Source: Anaerolineae bacterium
GTDB lineage: Bacteria; Chloroflexota; Anaerolineae; Aggregatilineales; Phototrophicaceae
Assembly: GCA_022825675.1 (NCBI GenBank)
Contig: JAJDWK010000004.1
Span: forward strand, 30,301 to 94,300
Length of the DNA: 64,000 bases
Direction of reading: 5' to 3'
In this document: piece after piece, positions 8,331 to 17,510 of the stretch
Layout of the letters: each line of letters begins with the position of its first letter
Numbering within the stretch: the stretch's first letter is position 1
The notes under the pieces: generated by a model
Seen by the model: the letters and a program-made list of their open reading frames with translations, nothing else
Database searches by the model: none
What the model was told of the DNA's origin: nothing
Made by a program: the position numbers and the translations under genes

Positions 8331-8969
8331 TTGGCACGCAAACCTGCTGATCAGTCAGTCGCCCGAGATGACATTTTATGGGCGGCTGCCGAAGTGTTGC
8401 ATCGCAATGGCTATGAAGCCACCACGATGAAAGATATCGCGGCGCAAGTTAATCTGACCGCCGCCAGCCTCTATCATCATTTCAAGAACAAAGACTTCCT
8501 GCTGCTGAATGTCTTGGAGCTGGGGCTGGACCTGACAATCGACAAGCTGGAAAGCGTCGTCAGCGAGAAGACGACCTGCGCCGACAAGCTGGAGGCGATG
8601 ATACGCTCCCATGTCGAGAGCGTTACCAGCAATGTGGCGGTGGGCGCCGCCATGGTCTTCGAGATCCGTTCCCTGATGAACGCCAGCGGCAATTTCAAGA
8701 TTGGTGATGACAAATTCATGCAGGAGTTTGTCGCCCGCCGCGACCAATTCTTCGCCCGCCGCGATTATTTCGAGAATCTCTTCCGTGATACCGTGCGCGC
8801 TGGCATAGAAAATGGCGAATTCCGCGAGGTGGATGTGGCGGTCTTCACCCGGGCGATGCTGGGCGCGCACAACTGGGTGGGCGTCTGGTATAAAGAGGGC
8901 GGCCGCCTGAGCGGCGCGCAAGTGGCGGATGTGATGGTGGATACCTGGCTGGCGGCGCTGCGGGTCTAG
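8331..8969 (+). CDS. TetR/AcrR family transcriptional regulator
   Basis: A 212-aa repressor-type protein. The N-terminal helix-turn-helix is typical: ILWAAAEVLHRNGYEATT, then IAAQVNLTAASLYHHFKNK. The C-terminal ligand domain is all-helical and resembles the KstR/FadR-like TetR group that senses acyl-CoA or lipids. The TTG at 8331 follows GGAGGG by five bases and is chosen over the in-frame TTG at 8298 and GTG at 8310. It lies upstream of an SDR, a FadN-type enzyme and a thiolase, so control of fatty-acid breakdown is a reasonable inference. No operator was identified with certainty. Confidence 0.88.
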   Translation: MARKPADQSVARDDILWAAAEVLHRNGYEATTMKDIAAQVNLTAASLYHHFKNKDFLLLNVLELGLDLTIDKLESVVSEKTTCADKLEAMIRSHVESVTSNVAVGAAMVFEIRSLMNASGNFKIGDDKFMQEFVARRDQFFARRDYFENLFRDTVRAGIENGEFREVDVAVFTRAMLGAHNWVGVWYKEGGRLSGAQVADVMVDTWLAALRV

Positions 8970-9159
8970 GCTCGGCGGAGAGCGATTTTGGCAGTGCAAC
9001 TTGAAATCACCGCCAGGATGCCAGTGTATGAAGATGTGTGAGTGGTTGCTTCTGCAGGCTTGAACACTCCGCCAAGAAACGCAAGTTTCTCTGTGTCCTG
9101 TTCGCTAAGTGAACAATTTCCACGGTAGTTCCATTCCCGTTTCACCTAAAGGACTGTGC

Positions 9160-9864
9160 ATGCAAACCATTCTCATAACGGGTGCCAACCGTGGCATCGG
9201 CTTGGAATTGACGCGGCAGTATATGGGGCAGGGCACCGCCTTTATCTTCGCCGCCTGCCGCGCCCCCGAAAATGCTGAGTCATTGCAAGCGCTGGCGAGC
9301 GCCCATCCCGCGCGCCTCGCGATTCTGCAGTTGGATATCACCGACGCCGCTTCCATCGAAGCCGCGCGGCAAGCGGTAGCGGCAAAAACTGAGTCCCTCG
9401 ACTTGCTTATCAACAACGCTGGCATCGCTGGCAACCAGTCGGCGCGCCGCCTCGGGCAGTTGACAGCCGCCGAAGTCAGCCGCGTCATCGATACCAACGC
9501 CGTCAGCCCGCTGCTGCTCACGCAGGCTTTCCGCCCGCTGCTGCAGGCGAGCGCGGCGGCGCGGGTGGTGATGATTTCTTCGGGAAATGGCTCGCTGACA
9601 AACGCCCGCGGCAATTCTTATGCCTATCGCATGAGCAAGGCGGCGATGAATATGGCGGCGCGTGTGCTGGCGCTGGACGCGGCGATGGCGGGCATCACTA
9701 CGGTCACCGTGAATCCCGGCTGGGTCAAAACGGATATGGGCGGTCCTGATGCCGCGCTTGAGCCGGCGGAATCGGCGAGCGCGCTATTGGCGCTTTTCGC
9801 GCGGCTCAGCGCTGCTGACAACGGCAAATTCTTCCAATATGATGGCAGCAGCCTGCCCTGGTGA
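9160..9864 (+). CDS. Short-chain dehydrogenase/reductase
   Basis: A 234-aa classical SDR. The NAD(P) motif TGANRGIGLEL is at residues 6-16, the structural LLINNAG is present, and the catalytic Tyr-Lys pair is in YRMSKAAMN with a serine upstream (VVMISSGNGS). NPGWVKTDMGG matches the C-factor/sniffer-like carbonyl reductase group. The ATG at 9160 has AAAGGA six bases upstream; a longer reading from 9109 adds 17 poorly conserved residues. The substrate is unknown. Position between the TetR gene and beta-oxidation genes hints at an acyl or keto substrate. Confidence 0.9.
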   Translation: MQTILITGANRGIGLELTRQYMGQGTAFIFAACRAPENAESLQALASAHPARLAILQLDITDAASIEAARQAVAAKTESLDLLINNAGIAGNQSARRLGQLTAAEVSRVIDTNAVSPLLLTQAFRPLLQASAAARVVMISSGNGSLTNARGNSYAYRMSKAAMNMAARVLALDAAMAGITTVTVNPGWVKTDMGGPDAALEPAESASALLALFARLSAADNGKFFQYDGSSLPW

Positions 9865-9941
9865 GTATTCCCGGCGGGGGCAATCGGCTATAGTGCATTT
9901 CTCCTGCGCGGCTGTCAGCGCGGACAAAGGCGAGAGCGGCG

Positions 9942-12329
9942 ATGGCGTATACAATCAAAAATGCCGTTGTAATCGGCTCGGGCACGATGGGCGGCGGCAT
10001 CGCGGCGCTGCTGGCGGGCGTCGGCATCAAAACGCTGCTGCTGGATATCCCAGCGCCGGGCAGCGCCCCGTCCGCTGGCGCGAAGGCGCGCAACGCCCTT
10101 GTCGCCGCCAATCTCAAAGCGCTGGGCAAGCTGCGCCCGCCGCGCCTCTTCAGCCCCGATGATGTCGCCAATATCAGCATCGGCAATATCGAAGATGACC
10201 TGCACCGCGTCAGCAGCGCCGATTGGATACTAGAAGCCGTTGTCGAAAATCTCGAGATTAAGCGTGATTTAATGCGGCGGCTGGCGGCTGTCGCCCGCGA
10301 TGATGCCATCGTTTCCACCAATACCTCGGGCATTCCCATCAGCGACATTGCCGCCGGGCTGCCTGATGCTTTCGCCCGCCGCTTCCTGGGCACGCATTTC
10401 TTCAACCCGCCGCGTTATCTGCATTTGCTGGAGATTATCCCCCATGCTGGCAGCGACCGCGGCATCGTCGAGTTTATGCTGCGTTTCGGCGCTGAGCGCT
10501 TGGGCAAAGGCACGGTGCTCTGCAACGACAGCCCCAACTTCATCGGCAACCGCTTCATGACCATGTCCGGCATGCAAGCGACCAATTACGCCCTCGACCA
10601 TGGCTACACCGTTGAAGAAGTTGACGCGCTGACCGGACCCATTATCGGCCGCCCGAAAACCGCCACCTTCCACTTGAATGACCTGGTCGGCTTTGATATT
10701 GCGGTTGGTGTGGCGCGTAATCTCTACCCCGCCATCCCCGAAGACCCGGCGCGGGCGCTGCTGCTGCACGAGAAGAACGCCGCTCTTTCCGCCGCGCTCC
10801 TGGAGCGGGGCTGGCTGGGGCGGAAGACCGGGCGCGGCTTCTACCACATGCGGCGCGCTGACGGCGAGAAAGCGCTGTGGGCGCTCAACTTGCAGACTTT
10901 GGATTATGAGCCGCCGAGCAAGCCCCGCTTTGAAAGCGTCGAGCGCTATCGCGGGGTCGAGCCGCTCGGCGAGCGCATCCGCCTGCTCATCAACGCTGAT
11001 GACCGCGGCGGGCGCTATCTCTGGCATTTACACGCATTTCTGCTGGCTTATGCCTCCAAGCGCGTGCCCGAAATCACCGAATCCATCGTTAATGTTGACA
11101 ACGCGCAAAAATGGGGTTTCGCTCATGCCCTGGGACCCTTCGAGATTTGGGACGCCATCGGCGTGGCAGCGACCATTGAGCGCTTTGAAGCGGATGGCTA
11201 CCCGGTCGCCAGTTGGGTCAAAGACATGGTCGCTGGCGGCACCGCCACCTTCTATCAGCGTGATGCCGGCGGCAAAGCCAGCGGCTATTACAGCCCGCAA
11301 GCCGGCGCTTACCTGCCGCTGCAGCGTGACCCGCGGCAAATCACAATCGCGGATCTAAGAGCGGCTCGCGCCGAAATCTTCAGCAATGGTGACGGCAGCG
11401 TCCATGACCTGGGTGATGGCGCCCTGCTGTGGGAGTTCACCAGCAAAAAGAACAGCATCACGCCCGCGTTAATTGAATCAGGCTGGCACGCCTTGGAGCT
11501 GCTGGCGCGCGCGGACTATCGGGCGCTTGTCATCGGCAATGACGGCGAGCGGTTTTCCATCGGTGCCAACCTTGATCCCGCCGCGCTCAGCGCGGGGCGC
11601 GCGGGCATCGAGCAGGCGGTGCGCAGCTTCCAGGATTTGACAATGGCGCTGCGGCACGCGCCCAAGCCTGTCGTTGCCGCGGCGCATAACCTGGCGCTGG
11701 GCGGCGGCGCGGAACTGGTGATGGCGGCAAGCGCCGTTGTCGCGCATAGTGAACTCTACATGGGCTTGGTTGAAGTCGGCGTTGGCTTGCTGCCGGCTGG
11801 CGGCGGCTGCAAAGAGCTGCTGCGGCGGCTGGTGAACCCGCTGGCGCGCGCTGGCAGCGATGACATCCTGGCGGGATTACAGAAAGCCTTCGAAACTATC
11901 GCCAGCGCCAAAGTCAGCGGCAGCGCCAAAGAAGCGAAATCTCTGGGCTTTCTCGCCGAAAGCGATATCATCGTGATGAACCGCGCCCACCTGCTGGGCG
12001 AGGCGAAGACGCTGGCGCTCGCGCTCAGCGAAACCTATGTCCAGCCAGCGCCAGCGCCAGTATTCGCCGCCGGGCGCGATGCCCATGCCGCGCTGCTTAT
12101 CGCTATCGCGGGCTTCCAGGAAGCTGGCTATGCCAGCGAGCACGATGCCTTGATTGCGCGCAAGCTGGCATACATTTTGAGCGGGGCGGCGCTGGCGGCG
12201 CCGGGCTGGGTGGCTCCGCAATTTCTGCTTAACTTGGAGCGCGAGGCTTTCCTCAGCCTGGTCACCGAGCCGAAGACTATAGCGCGCATCCGGCACATGC
12301 TGCGGACGAACAAGCCGCTGCGGAATTGA
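9942..12329 (+). CDS. fadN: 3-hydroxyacyl-CoA dehydrogenase / enoyl-CoA hydratase, FadN type
   Basis: A 795-aa bifunctional beta-oxidation enzyme in the FadN order, dehydrogenase first and hydratase second (the reverse of E. coli FadB). The NAD site is VVIGSGTMGGGIAALLAG at residues 9-26, the catalytic histidine is in GTHFFNPPRYLHLLE, and a second dehydrogenase C-domain region follows. In the crotonase part the oxyanion-hole and acid residues are kept: ALGGGAELVMAAS carries the first glutamate and YMGLVEVGVGLLP the second. It therefore looks fully active. The thiolase follows after one small opposite-strand gene, completing hydration, oxidation and thiolysis. No acyl-CoA dehydrogenase (FadE) is nearby. 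Confidence 0.93.
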   Translation: MAYTIKNAVVIGSGTMGGGIAALLAGVGIKTLLLDIPAPGSAPSAGAKARNALVAANLKALGKLRPPRLFSPDDVANISIGNIEDDLHRVSSADWILEAVVENLEIKRDLMRRLAAVARDDAIVSTNTSGIPISDIAAGLPDAFARRFLGTHFFNPPRYLHLLEIIPHAGSDRGIVEFMLRFGAERLGKGTVLCNDSPNFIGNRFMTMSGMQATNYALDHGYTVEEVDALTGPIIGRPKTATFHLNDLVGFDIAVGVARNLYPAIPEDPARALLLHEKNAALSAALLERGWLGRKTGRGFYHMRRADGEKALWALNLQTLDYEPPSKPRFESVERYRGVEPLGERIRLLINADDRGGRYLWHLHAFLLAYASKRVPEITESIVNVDNAQKWGFAHALGPFEIWDAIGVAATIERFEADGYPVASWVKDMVAGGTATFYQRDAGGKASGYYSPQAGAYLPLQRDPRQITIADLRAARAEIFSNGDGSVHDLGDGALLWEFTSKKNSITPALIESGWHALELLARADYRALVIGNDGERFSIGANLDPAALSAGRAGIEQAVRSFQDLTMALRHAPKPVVAAAHNLALGGGAELVMAASAVVAHSELYMGLVEVGVGLLPAGGGCKELLRRLVNPLARAGSDDILAGLQKAFETIASAKVSGSAKEAKSLGFLAESDIIVMNRAHLLGEAKTLALALSETYVQPAPAPVFAAGRDAHAALLIAIAGFQEAGYASEHDALIARKLAYILSGAALAAPGWVAPQFLLNLEREAFLSLVTEPKTIARIRHMLRTNKPLRN

Positions 12330-12333
12330 ATGC

Positions 12334-12522
12334 TTAAGCTGCCATACTGTTGAGGATGAAGGCGAGAACCGAAATGAGAACGGCGATGCTAGTCAGCCAA
12401 ATGCCGATAAACGCAACTATCAGATTTCTGGCAAGCCGCTCCAAGTCCGCCTTCGTAGCGAGATGCTGATAATTCGCTTCCAATACTGCCAAACGCGGCA
12501 TAGCATCATTGTTTGCTGCCAT
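12334..12522 (-). CDS. Small single-pass membrane protein with coiled-coil segment
   Basis: A 62-aa protein on the strand opposite to its fad neighbours. The N-terminal half contains LATKADLERLARNL, resembling short bacterial coiled-coil plus membrane-helix proteins with a TKADLE repeat. The C-terminal half is one membrane helix (IVAFIGIWLTSIAVLISVL). The ATG at 12522 is preceded by GGGGA. No function is known to me. It fills the gap between fadN and the thiolase gene, and its stop lies four bases past the fadN stop. Confidence 0.6.
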   Translation of the reverse strand: MAANNDAMPRLAVLEANYQHLATKADLERLARNLIVAFIGIWLTSIAVLISVLAFILNSMAA

Positions 12523-12665
12523 CGCTGTCCCCTTGCCTTTGCAGCGCCGCGAGTTTACCATGAATTTCGCCGAACTACAACCAGCGCTCGTTCCGGTTAA
12601 TCGTCAAAAATGCGACCTTTCTCCAGTTGTACAATGGGCAAGTCGCCCAAGCAAAGGAAAGCCTC

Positions 12666-13847
12666 ATGCGCCAGGCAGTCATCGTAGCCGCTTCGCGCAG
12701 CGCCGTGGGCAAAGCCCTGCGCGGCAGCACCAACAACGCCCGCTCGGACGAGATGGCAGCCGCCGTCATCGCCGATTTGATGCGTAAAGCCGGCGCGCTC
12801 GACCCAATGGCGCTTGACGATGTCATCATGGGCTGCGCCATGCCCGAGGGCTCTCAGGGCATGAACTTCGCCCGCGTCATCGCCTTGCGCGCTGGCTTGC
12901 CGGTCGATACGCCGGGGCAAACGGTGAATCGATTCTGCTCCAGCGGCTTGCAGACCATCGCGCTCGCCGCCAACAGCATCATCGCCGACCAAGCCGATGC
13001 CGTCATCGCCGGCGGGGCGGAATCGATGTCCTCCGTGCCGATGACGGGCCACCACCTCAGCCCTAACCCGCACCTGGCGGCGCAAAACCCCAATGTCTAT
13101 ATGAGCATGGGCTTGACGGCGGAGCGAGTGGCGGCGGAATTTGATATCAGCCGCGGCGACATGGACGCCTTCGCCTGCAACAGCCATCGCAAAGCGGCCG
13201 CCGCCACCGATGCCGGCTTCTTCGCCCAAGAGATTGTGCCTTTCGCCTGGGAAGAGACAGTCGTCGGCGCTGATGGCAGGCCAGCGCAGGTGAAAATGAC
13301 GCTGGCTCAAGACGAGCACCTGCGCCGCGATACCACCATCGAAGCGCTGGCGGGGCTCAAACCCGTCTTCAAAGCTGGCGGCTCGGTGACTGCCGGCAAC
13401 TCCAGCCCCTTGAGCGATGGCGCCGCCGCCGTGCTCGTGATGGAGCGCGCGCTCGCCGAGAGCCTGGGCATGCAGCCGCTGGCGCGGTTTGTCACTTTTG
13501 CTGTCGCTGGCGTCCGCCCCGAAATCATGGGAGTTGGACCGGTCAAAGCGGTGCCAAAAGCGCTCGCTCGCAGCGGGCTGAAGCTGGAAGATATCGACCT
13601 TATCGAGCTGAACGAAGCCTTCGCCGCCCAGGCGCTGGCGGTCATGCGCGAGCTGGAGCTGGACCCGAGCATCGTTAATGTGAACGGCGGCGCAATTGCG
13701 CTGGGGCATCCCCTCGGCTGCACCGGCGCCAAATTGACCGTGCAGCTCATCAACGAGATGAAACGGCGCGACAGCCGCTATGGCATGGTGACGATGTGCA
13801 TCGGTGGCGGCATGGGCGCGGCTGGCATCTTTGAGAATCTCAATTAA
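12666..13847 (+). CDS. fadA: Acetyl-CoA acyltransferase (thiolase)
   Basis: A 393-aa degradative-type thiolase that cleaves 3-ketoacyl-CoA with CoA to acetyl-CoA and a shortened acyl-CoA. The nucleophilic cysteine is C91 in VNRFCSSGLQT, the histidine is H348 in ALGHPLGCTGAKL and the second catalytic cysteine is C378 in CIGGGMGAAG. All three are present. The ATG has AAAGGAAAG upstream, so the longer reading from 12627 is not needed. With fadN it forms a beta-oxidation pair. A biosynthetic acetyl-CoA acetyltransferase role cannot be excluded by sequence, but the pairing favours FadA. Confidence 0.92.
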   Translation: MRQAVIVAASRSAVGKALRGSTNNARSDEMAAAVIADLMRKAGALDPMALDDVIMGCAMPEGSQGMNFARVIALRAGLPVDTPGQTVNRFCSSGLQTIALAANSIIADQADAVIAGGAESMSSVPMTGHHLSPNPHLAAQNPNVYMSMGLTAERVAAEFDISRGDMDAFACNSHRKAAAATDAGFFAQEIVPFAWEETVVGADGRPAQVKMTLAQDEHLRRDTTIEALAGLKPVFKAGGSVTAGNSSPLSDGAAAVLVMERALAESLGMQPLARFVTFAVAGVRPEIMGVGPVKAVPKALARSGLKLEDIDLIELNEAFAAQALAVMRELELDPSIVNVNGGAIALGHPLGCTGAKLTVQLINEMKRRDSRYGMVTMCIGGGMGAAGIFENLN

Positions 13848-13900
13848 CCTCAAGTATAAGCAATAAGAAGTTAGAAGAGCCGCGTTCCCCTAGGGTAACC

Positions 13901-14668
13901 ATGTCCACATTCTATACCGCGGTGGCGCGCTTCTATGACGCGGAAAATCAGGACAATACGGATGACCTGGCGATGTACAGCCGCCTCGCGGCGGATTGCG
14001 GCGGCGGCATCCTCGATGTCGGCTGCGGCACCGGGCGCATCATGCTGCCGCTGGCGCAGCAGGGACATGTCGCGCACGGCATCGAATCTGACCGCGCCAT
14101 GCTCGACCAGCTCGAGCGCAAACTCACGGCGCAGCCACAGTTGCGGGGGCGCGTCCACTATGTTTACGCTGACGCCTGCGATTACGAATTTGACTTAAAG
14201 TTTCGCCTGACGCTGCTGTCCTTCAACGCGCTGATGCACTTCCACGAGCAGGAGGCGCAAATCCGTTTGCTGCGCCAGTTGCGGCGCGGGCTGGCGGCGG
14301 ATGGCATTCTGCTCATCGACCTGCCCAATGCCGGCCCCGCCTTCGCGACCGAAGACAGCGACTCCATGATATTTGAACGCAAATTCCTCGACCCCGAGAC
14401 CGGCAATCTCGTCATGCTGCACTCGCTTAGCGCGCTTGACCGGACGGCGCAAATCCTGCATGTGGACTGGATATATGACATCATCAATGGCGATGGCGCG
14501 CTCAAACGGGTCATCGCCACCCACCGCCTGCGCTATTATTTCTTGGCGGAATTGCGGCTGCTGCTGGAACGCTGCGGCTTCGCGATTGCGGCAGTGTATG
14601 GCGATACCGAGCAGGGCGCTTTCACCTCGGAAAGCGAGCGGATGATTGTACATGCCCGCCCCGTTTGA
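13901..14668 (+). CDS. Class I SAM-dependent methyltransferase
   Basis: A 255-aa methyltransferase. Motif I is ILDVGCGTGRIMLPLAQQG near residue 38 and is followed by an acidic residue in GIESD. The later strand-4 region (LLSFNALMHF) and the GILLIDLPN segment complete the Rossmann fold. The C-terminal half has a small beta sheet insert typical of methyltransferases acting on small molecules. The acceptor is unknown. The next gene begins within its last 17 bases, suggesting co-transcription with the lipoprotein. Confidence 0.85.
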   Translation: MSTFYTAVARFYDAENQDNTDDLAMYSRLAADCGGGILDVGCGTGRIMLPLAQQGHVAHGIESDRAMLDQLERKLTAQPQLRGRVHYVYADACDYEFDLKFRLTLLSFNALMHFHEQEAQIRLLRQLRRGLAADGILLIDLPNAGPAFATEDSDSMIFERKFLDPETGNLVMLHSLSALDRTAQILHVDWIYDIINGDGALKRVIATHRLRYYFLAELRLLLERCGFAIAAVYGDTEQGAFTSESERMIVHARPV

Positions 14669-15515
14669 GCGCGGTCATCGGCGCTGCGCGCTGCTATTGG
14701 CGCTCGCTATCGCGCTGATGCTTTCCGCCTGCAGCGCCGAATCCCTCTCCCGTCAGCGTCCAGCGCCATCGCAAACGCCGCACCCGACTATCGCGCCTTC
14801 GCCGCGCCCGCGTATACTCTCTTCTGATGAGCTCTACCCGGCGGCGGATTCAGCCGCTGGCGAAACCAGCCGCAGCTACGCTTCGCTGCCGCCGGGCGCG
14901 GTGCTGCCGCCAGCGCCATCGGGCGAAAGCGCTTTCGGCGTACGCGTCGTCTTGGATGCGCGCACAGTTTTGCGCGGCAACCTCTTCCAATCGGGCAGTC
15001 AGCTTGCGCCTGGCATATTGATTCTCGGCGCTGATTTGGGAGCTTGGGGCAGCTTGCCAGCGCAATTGGCGGAAGCGGGCAATATCGTGCTGGCGCTTGA
15101 GACGGCACCGACAAGCCAGGCGCGGCAAATTGAAGCTATGCTGCAATCGCTGATAGCCATCCCCGGCGTCGATGCCGGCTCGCTAGGCGTTCTGGGCGCG
15201 GCGGAAGCGGCTGACCTGGCGCTGCTGGGTTGCGCCGTCAATTCTCTCTGCGATGCGCTGGCGCTGCTGAGCCCGCTTTCCCGCGATACCCTGCTTAATA
15301 TGCTGCCCACTTATGGTGCGCGCCCGCTGCTGCTGATGGCGAGCCGCGCGGACTCGGCGGCATTTGAGACTGCCCAGGCGCTGCGGCGCTCGGCGCTGGG
15401 CGAAGCGGAACTGCTGGAGGCGGATGCCGGGCGCGGCGCGGCGATGCTGCAGGCTCAACCCGCGCTATCACGGCATATGCAAAATTGGTTCCAGCGGCAG
15501 CTCACAAACCGATAA
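14652..15515 (+). CDS. Lipoprotein with degenerate alpha/beta-hydrolase fold
   Basis: A 287-aa exported protein. A basic N-terminus and hydrophobic helix end in a lipobox (LMLSAC), so the mature protein should be lipid-anchored at Cys26 or close to it. A Pro/Ser-rich linker follows. The rest resembles a dienelactone-hydrolase-like fold: APGILILGADLGAWGSLP matches the oxyanion strand and GVLGAAEAADLAL sits where the nucleophile elbow should be. There the usual GxSxG is replaced by GAAEA, so it is probably not catalytic. The ATG at 14652 overlaps the methyltransferase end; a TTG at 14646 is the alternative. Confidence 0.65.
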   Translation: MPAPFERGHRRCALLLALAIALMLSACSAESLSRQRPAPSQTPHPTIAPSPRPRILSSDELYPAADSAAGETSRSYASLPPGAVLPPAPSGESAFGVRVVLDARTVLRGNLFQSGSQLAPGILILGADLGAWGSLPAQLAEAGNIVLALETAPTSQARQIEAMLQSLIAIPGVDAGSLGVLGAAEAADLALLGCAVNSLCDALALLSPLSRDTLLNMLPTYGARPLLLMASRADSAAFETAQALRRSALGEAELLEADAGRGAAMLQAQPALSRHMQNWFQRQLTNR

Positions 15516-15538
15516 TCAGCGCGCATGAAAGGACTAAT

Positions 15539-16675
15539 ATGCAGCATCTAACAACCTTCAAAGAACGGCGGGCGGCGATAAAAGCGCTCTTGAGCGAGCT
15601 GGTCACGCTGGAATCCTTCACCCGTGATAAAGCGCGCGTCGATGCTTTGATCGACACGCTCGAAAGCACAATTGCCGCGGGCGGCGGCGCGCTGATTGAG
15701 CGCTTCCCCCAAGCGGCGGTCGGCGATTTCCTGCTGGCGAAATGGAATGCCGATATGCCGGGCAAACCTTATTTGTTCTTGGCGCATTGCGACACGGTGC
15801 ACCCCGCCGGCTCGCTGGAGCGCATGCCAATGAGAATCGAAGACGAGCGCTTCTATGGTCCTGGCGCGCTGGATATGAAAGCCGGCATCGTCATCGCCCT
15901 CGAGGCGATATGGGCGCTGCAACGGGGCGATGCCTTGCCGCCGCGTCCGGTTCATCTCCTGCTGACGACAGACGAAGAAATCGGCAGCCCGTACAGCGAA
16001 GCCCTAATCAAAGAACTGGCGGCGGATTGTGAACTGGTGCTGGTGATGGAGCCGGCGACGCCAGAAGGCACCCTCAAAACCTGGCGCAAGGGCGGCGCGA
16101 AATACGCGCTGACGGTCGAGGGAAGAGCTGCCCATGCCGGCATCGCGCCCCAGGAAGGCATCAACGCCATCATCGAATTTGCGCGGCAGGCGCTGGATAT
16201 CCAGCAATTGAACGACCTCAAACATGGCACCTCGGTTTCGATTACGCGCGTTGAGGGCGGCAGCGCCGGCAATGTAATCCCCGCGCTCGTGCGCGCCCAT
16301 ATCGATACCCGCGCGCTGACCGTCGCGGCGGCGGAAAGCCTGCATTGCGCGCTGACGAGCCTCCAGCCCAAGATGCCCGGCGCCCGCGTGAGCTGCCGCC
16401 GCCTGGCGCAGCGCCCGCCGATGGAACGCCGCCCGGAACTGTTTGCCCGCGCCGCCGCCATCGCCGAAAGCAATGGCATCACCGTCTATGAAGGCGGCAC
16501 GGGCGGCGGCTCCGATGGCAATTTCACCGCGGCCATGGGCATCCCCACGCTTGATGGCTTGGGCGCGCATGGCGATGGCGCTCACGCCACTCACGAGCAT
16601 GTCATCCTCAGCAGCCTGCCGCGCCAAGCCGCGTTCATCGCCGCCCTGCTGCAAGAATGGGACTGTGCAAATTGA
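15539..16675 (+). CDS. M20 family metallopeptidase (CPG2/ArgE-like)
   Basis: A 378-aa di-zinc hydrolase of the carboxypeptidase G2/ArgE/DapE group. Metal-site motifs are in order: LAHCDTV (HxD), GALDMKAG (bridging Asp), TTDEEIGSP (Glu-Glu, catalytic base) and the C-terminal ATHEHV histidine. The dimerisation domain between (KYALTVEGRAAHAGIAPQEG) is normal for M20A. Substrates of such enzymes are N-acyl or peptidyl amino acids; the true one is unknown. An AAAGGA ribosome site precedes the ATG at 15539. Confidence 0.9.
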   Translation: MQHLTTFKERRAAIKALLSELVTLESFTRDKARVDALIDTLESTIAAGGGALIERFPQAAVGDFLLAKWNADMPGKPYLFLAHCDTVHPAGSLERMPMRIEDERFYGPGALDMKAGIVIALEAIWALQRGDALPPRPVHLLLTTDEEIGSPYSEALIKELAADCELVLVMEPATPEGTLKTWRKGGAKYALTVEGRAAHAGIAPQEGINAIIEFARQALDIQQLNDLKHGTSVSITRVEGGSAGNVIPALVRAHIDTRALTVAAAESLHCALTSLQPKMPGARVSCRRLAQRPPMERRPELFARAAAIAESNGITVYEGGTGGGSDGNFTAAMGIPTLDGLGAHGDGAHATHEHVILSSLPRQAAFIAALLQEWDCAN

Positions 16676-16838
16676 TGCGGAGCGGCGCTGATTTTTGGCA
16701 ATAGTCCCAACTTGCTCCGCGCCCGCTTGTGAAAATTCCCTAAAGAACCGCGCCAGACTTTGGCGGGAATATCCGATTTTGCCCTGGCGGCAATGCGCTA
16801 GACTGCTCTCTGTTTGCGGCTAGCCGGCAGGCAGCAGT

Positions 16839-17468
16839 ATGGAAACGCTATTTATCTCCGCTTTTATAATGGCGATTGCTTTTGCCATGCAGCCGGGTCC
16901 TATTGGTTTTGAGGCTTTGCGGCGCGGGATTTCCCATGGCTGGGGCGCGGCGCTGCGCGTCGAATTGGGCTCGCTGGTGGGCGATGCCCTGTGGGCGCTG
17001 TTCGCCTTGCTTGGTGCCGCCGTCTTGTTTCAGAATCCGCTGGTCACGCTGGGCTTGGGCTTTTTCGGCTGCGCATTGCTGCTGCGCTTCGCCTGGGATG
17101 CCTGGCGCGCCTCCCGCTCCCGCGTGGTATTTGCTGCCGAGGCGGACGGGCGCGGCAATCATTTTGCCGCGGGCGCGATGCTCTCCCTTTCCAACCCGCA
17201 GAACATCACCGCCTGGCTGGGCATGAGCGGCGTCATCGTGGGTTTGGGATTTCTAAATCCGCAGCCGCTGCATATCCTGGTCTTCTTCAGCGGCTTTATG
17301 CTAGCGCAAATCTGCTGGTGCTTTTTCTTCGCGACATTGGTGGAATTTGGCCGCCGCTTGCTCAGCCAGCGGCTCTACCGCTGGATTAACCTGGCATGCG
17401 CTGTCTTCCTCGCGTTTATGGCTTGCCGGCTGGTTGCGGGCACACTGCAACTTGCGTTAGCATTGTAG
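16839..17468 (+). CDS. LysE family amino-acid exporter
   Basis: A 209-aa integral membrane protein with about six hydrophobic helices. The family hallmark is near the N-terminus, AFAMQPGPIGFEALRRG, followed by an acidic, glycine-rich helix 2 (VELGSLVGDALWALFALLG) and a mid-protein SLSNPQNITAWLG. LysE/RhtB proteins export amino acids such as lysine or homoserine lactone by proton antiport. It has about 160 bases of its own upstream region, so it is probably a single-gene unit. Confidence 0.88.
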   Translation: METLFISAFIMAIAFAMQPGPIGFEALRRGISHGWGAALRVELGSLVGDALWALFALLGAAVLFQNPLVTLGLGFFGCALLLRFAWDAWRASRSRVVFAAEADGRGNHFAAGAMLSLSNPQNITAWLGMSGVIVGLGFLNPQPLHILVFFSGFMLAQICWCFFFATLVEFGRRLLSQRLYRWINLACAVFLAFMACRLVAGTLQLALAL

Positions 17469-17510
17469 CGTCATTGTAACCATCTCAAATTGTAGACTTG
17501 GTGTGACGCT

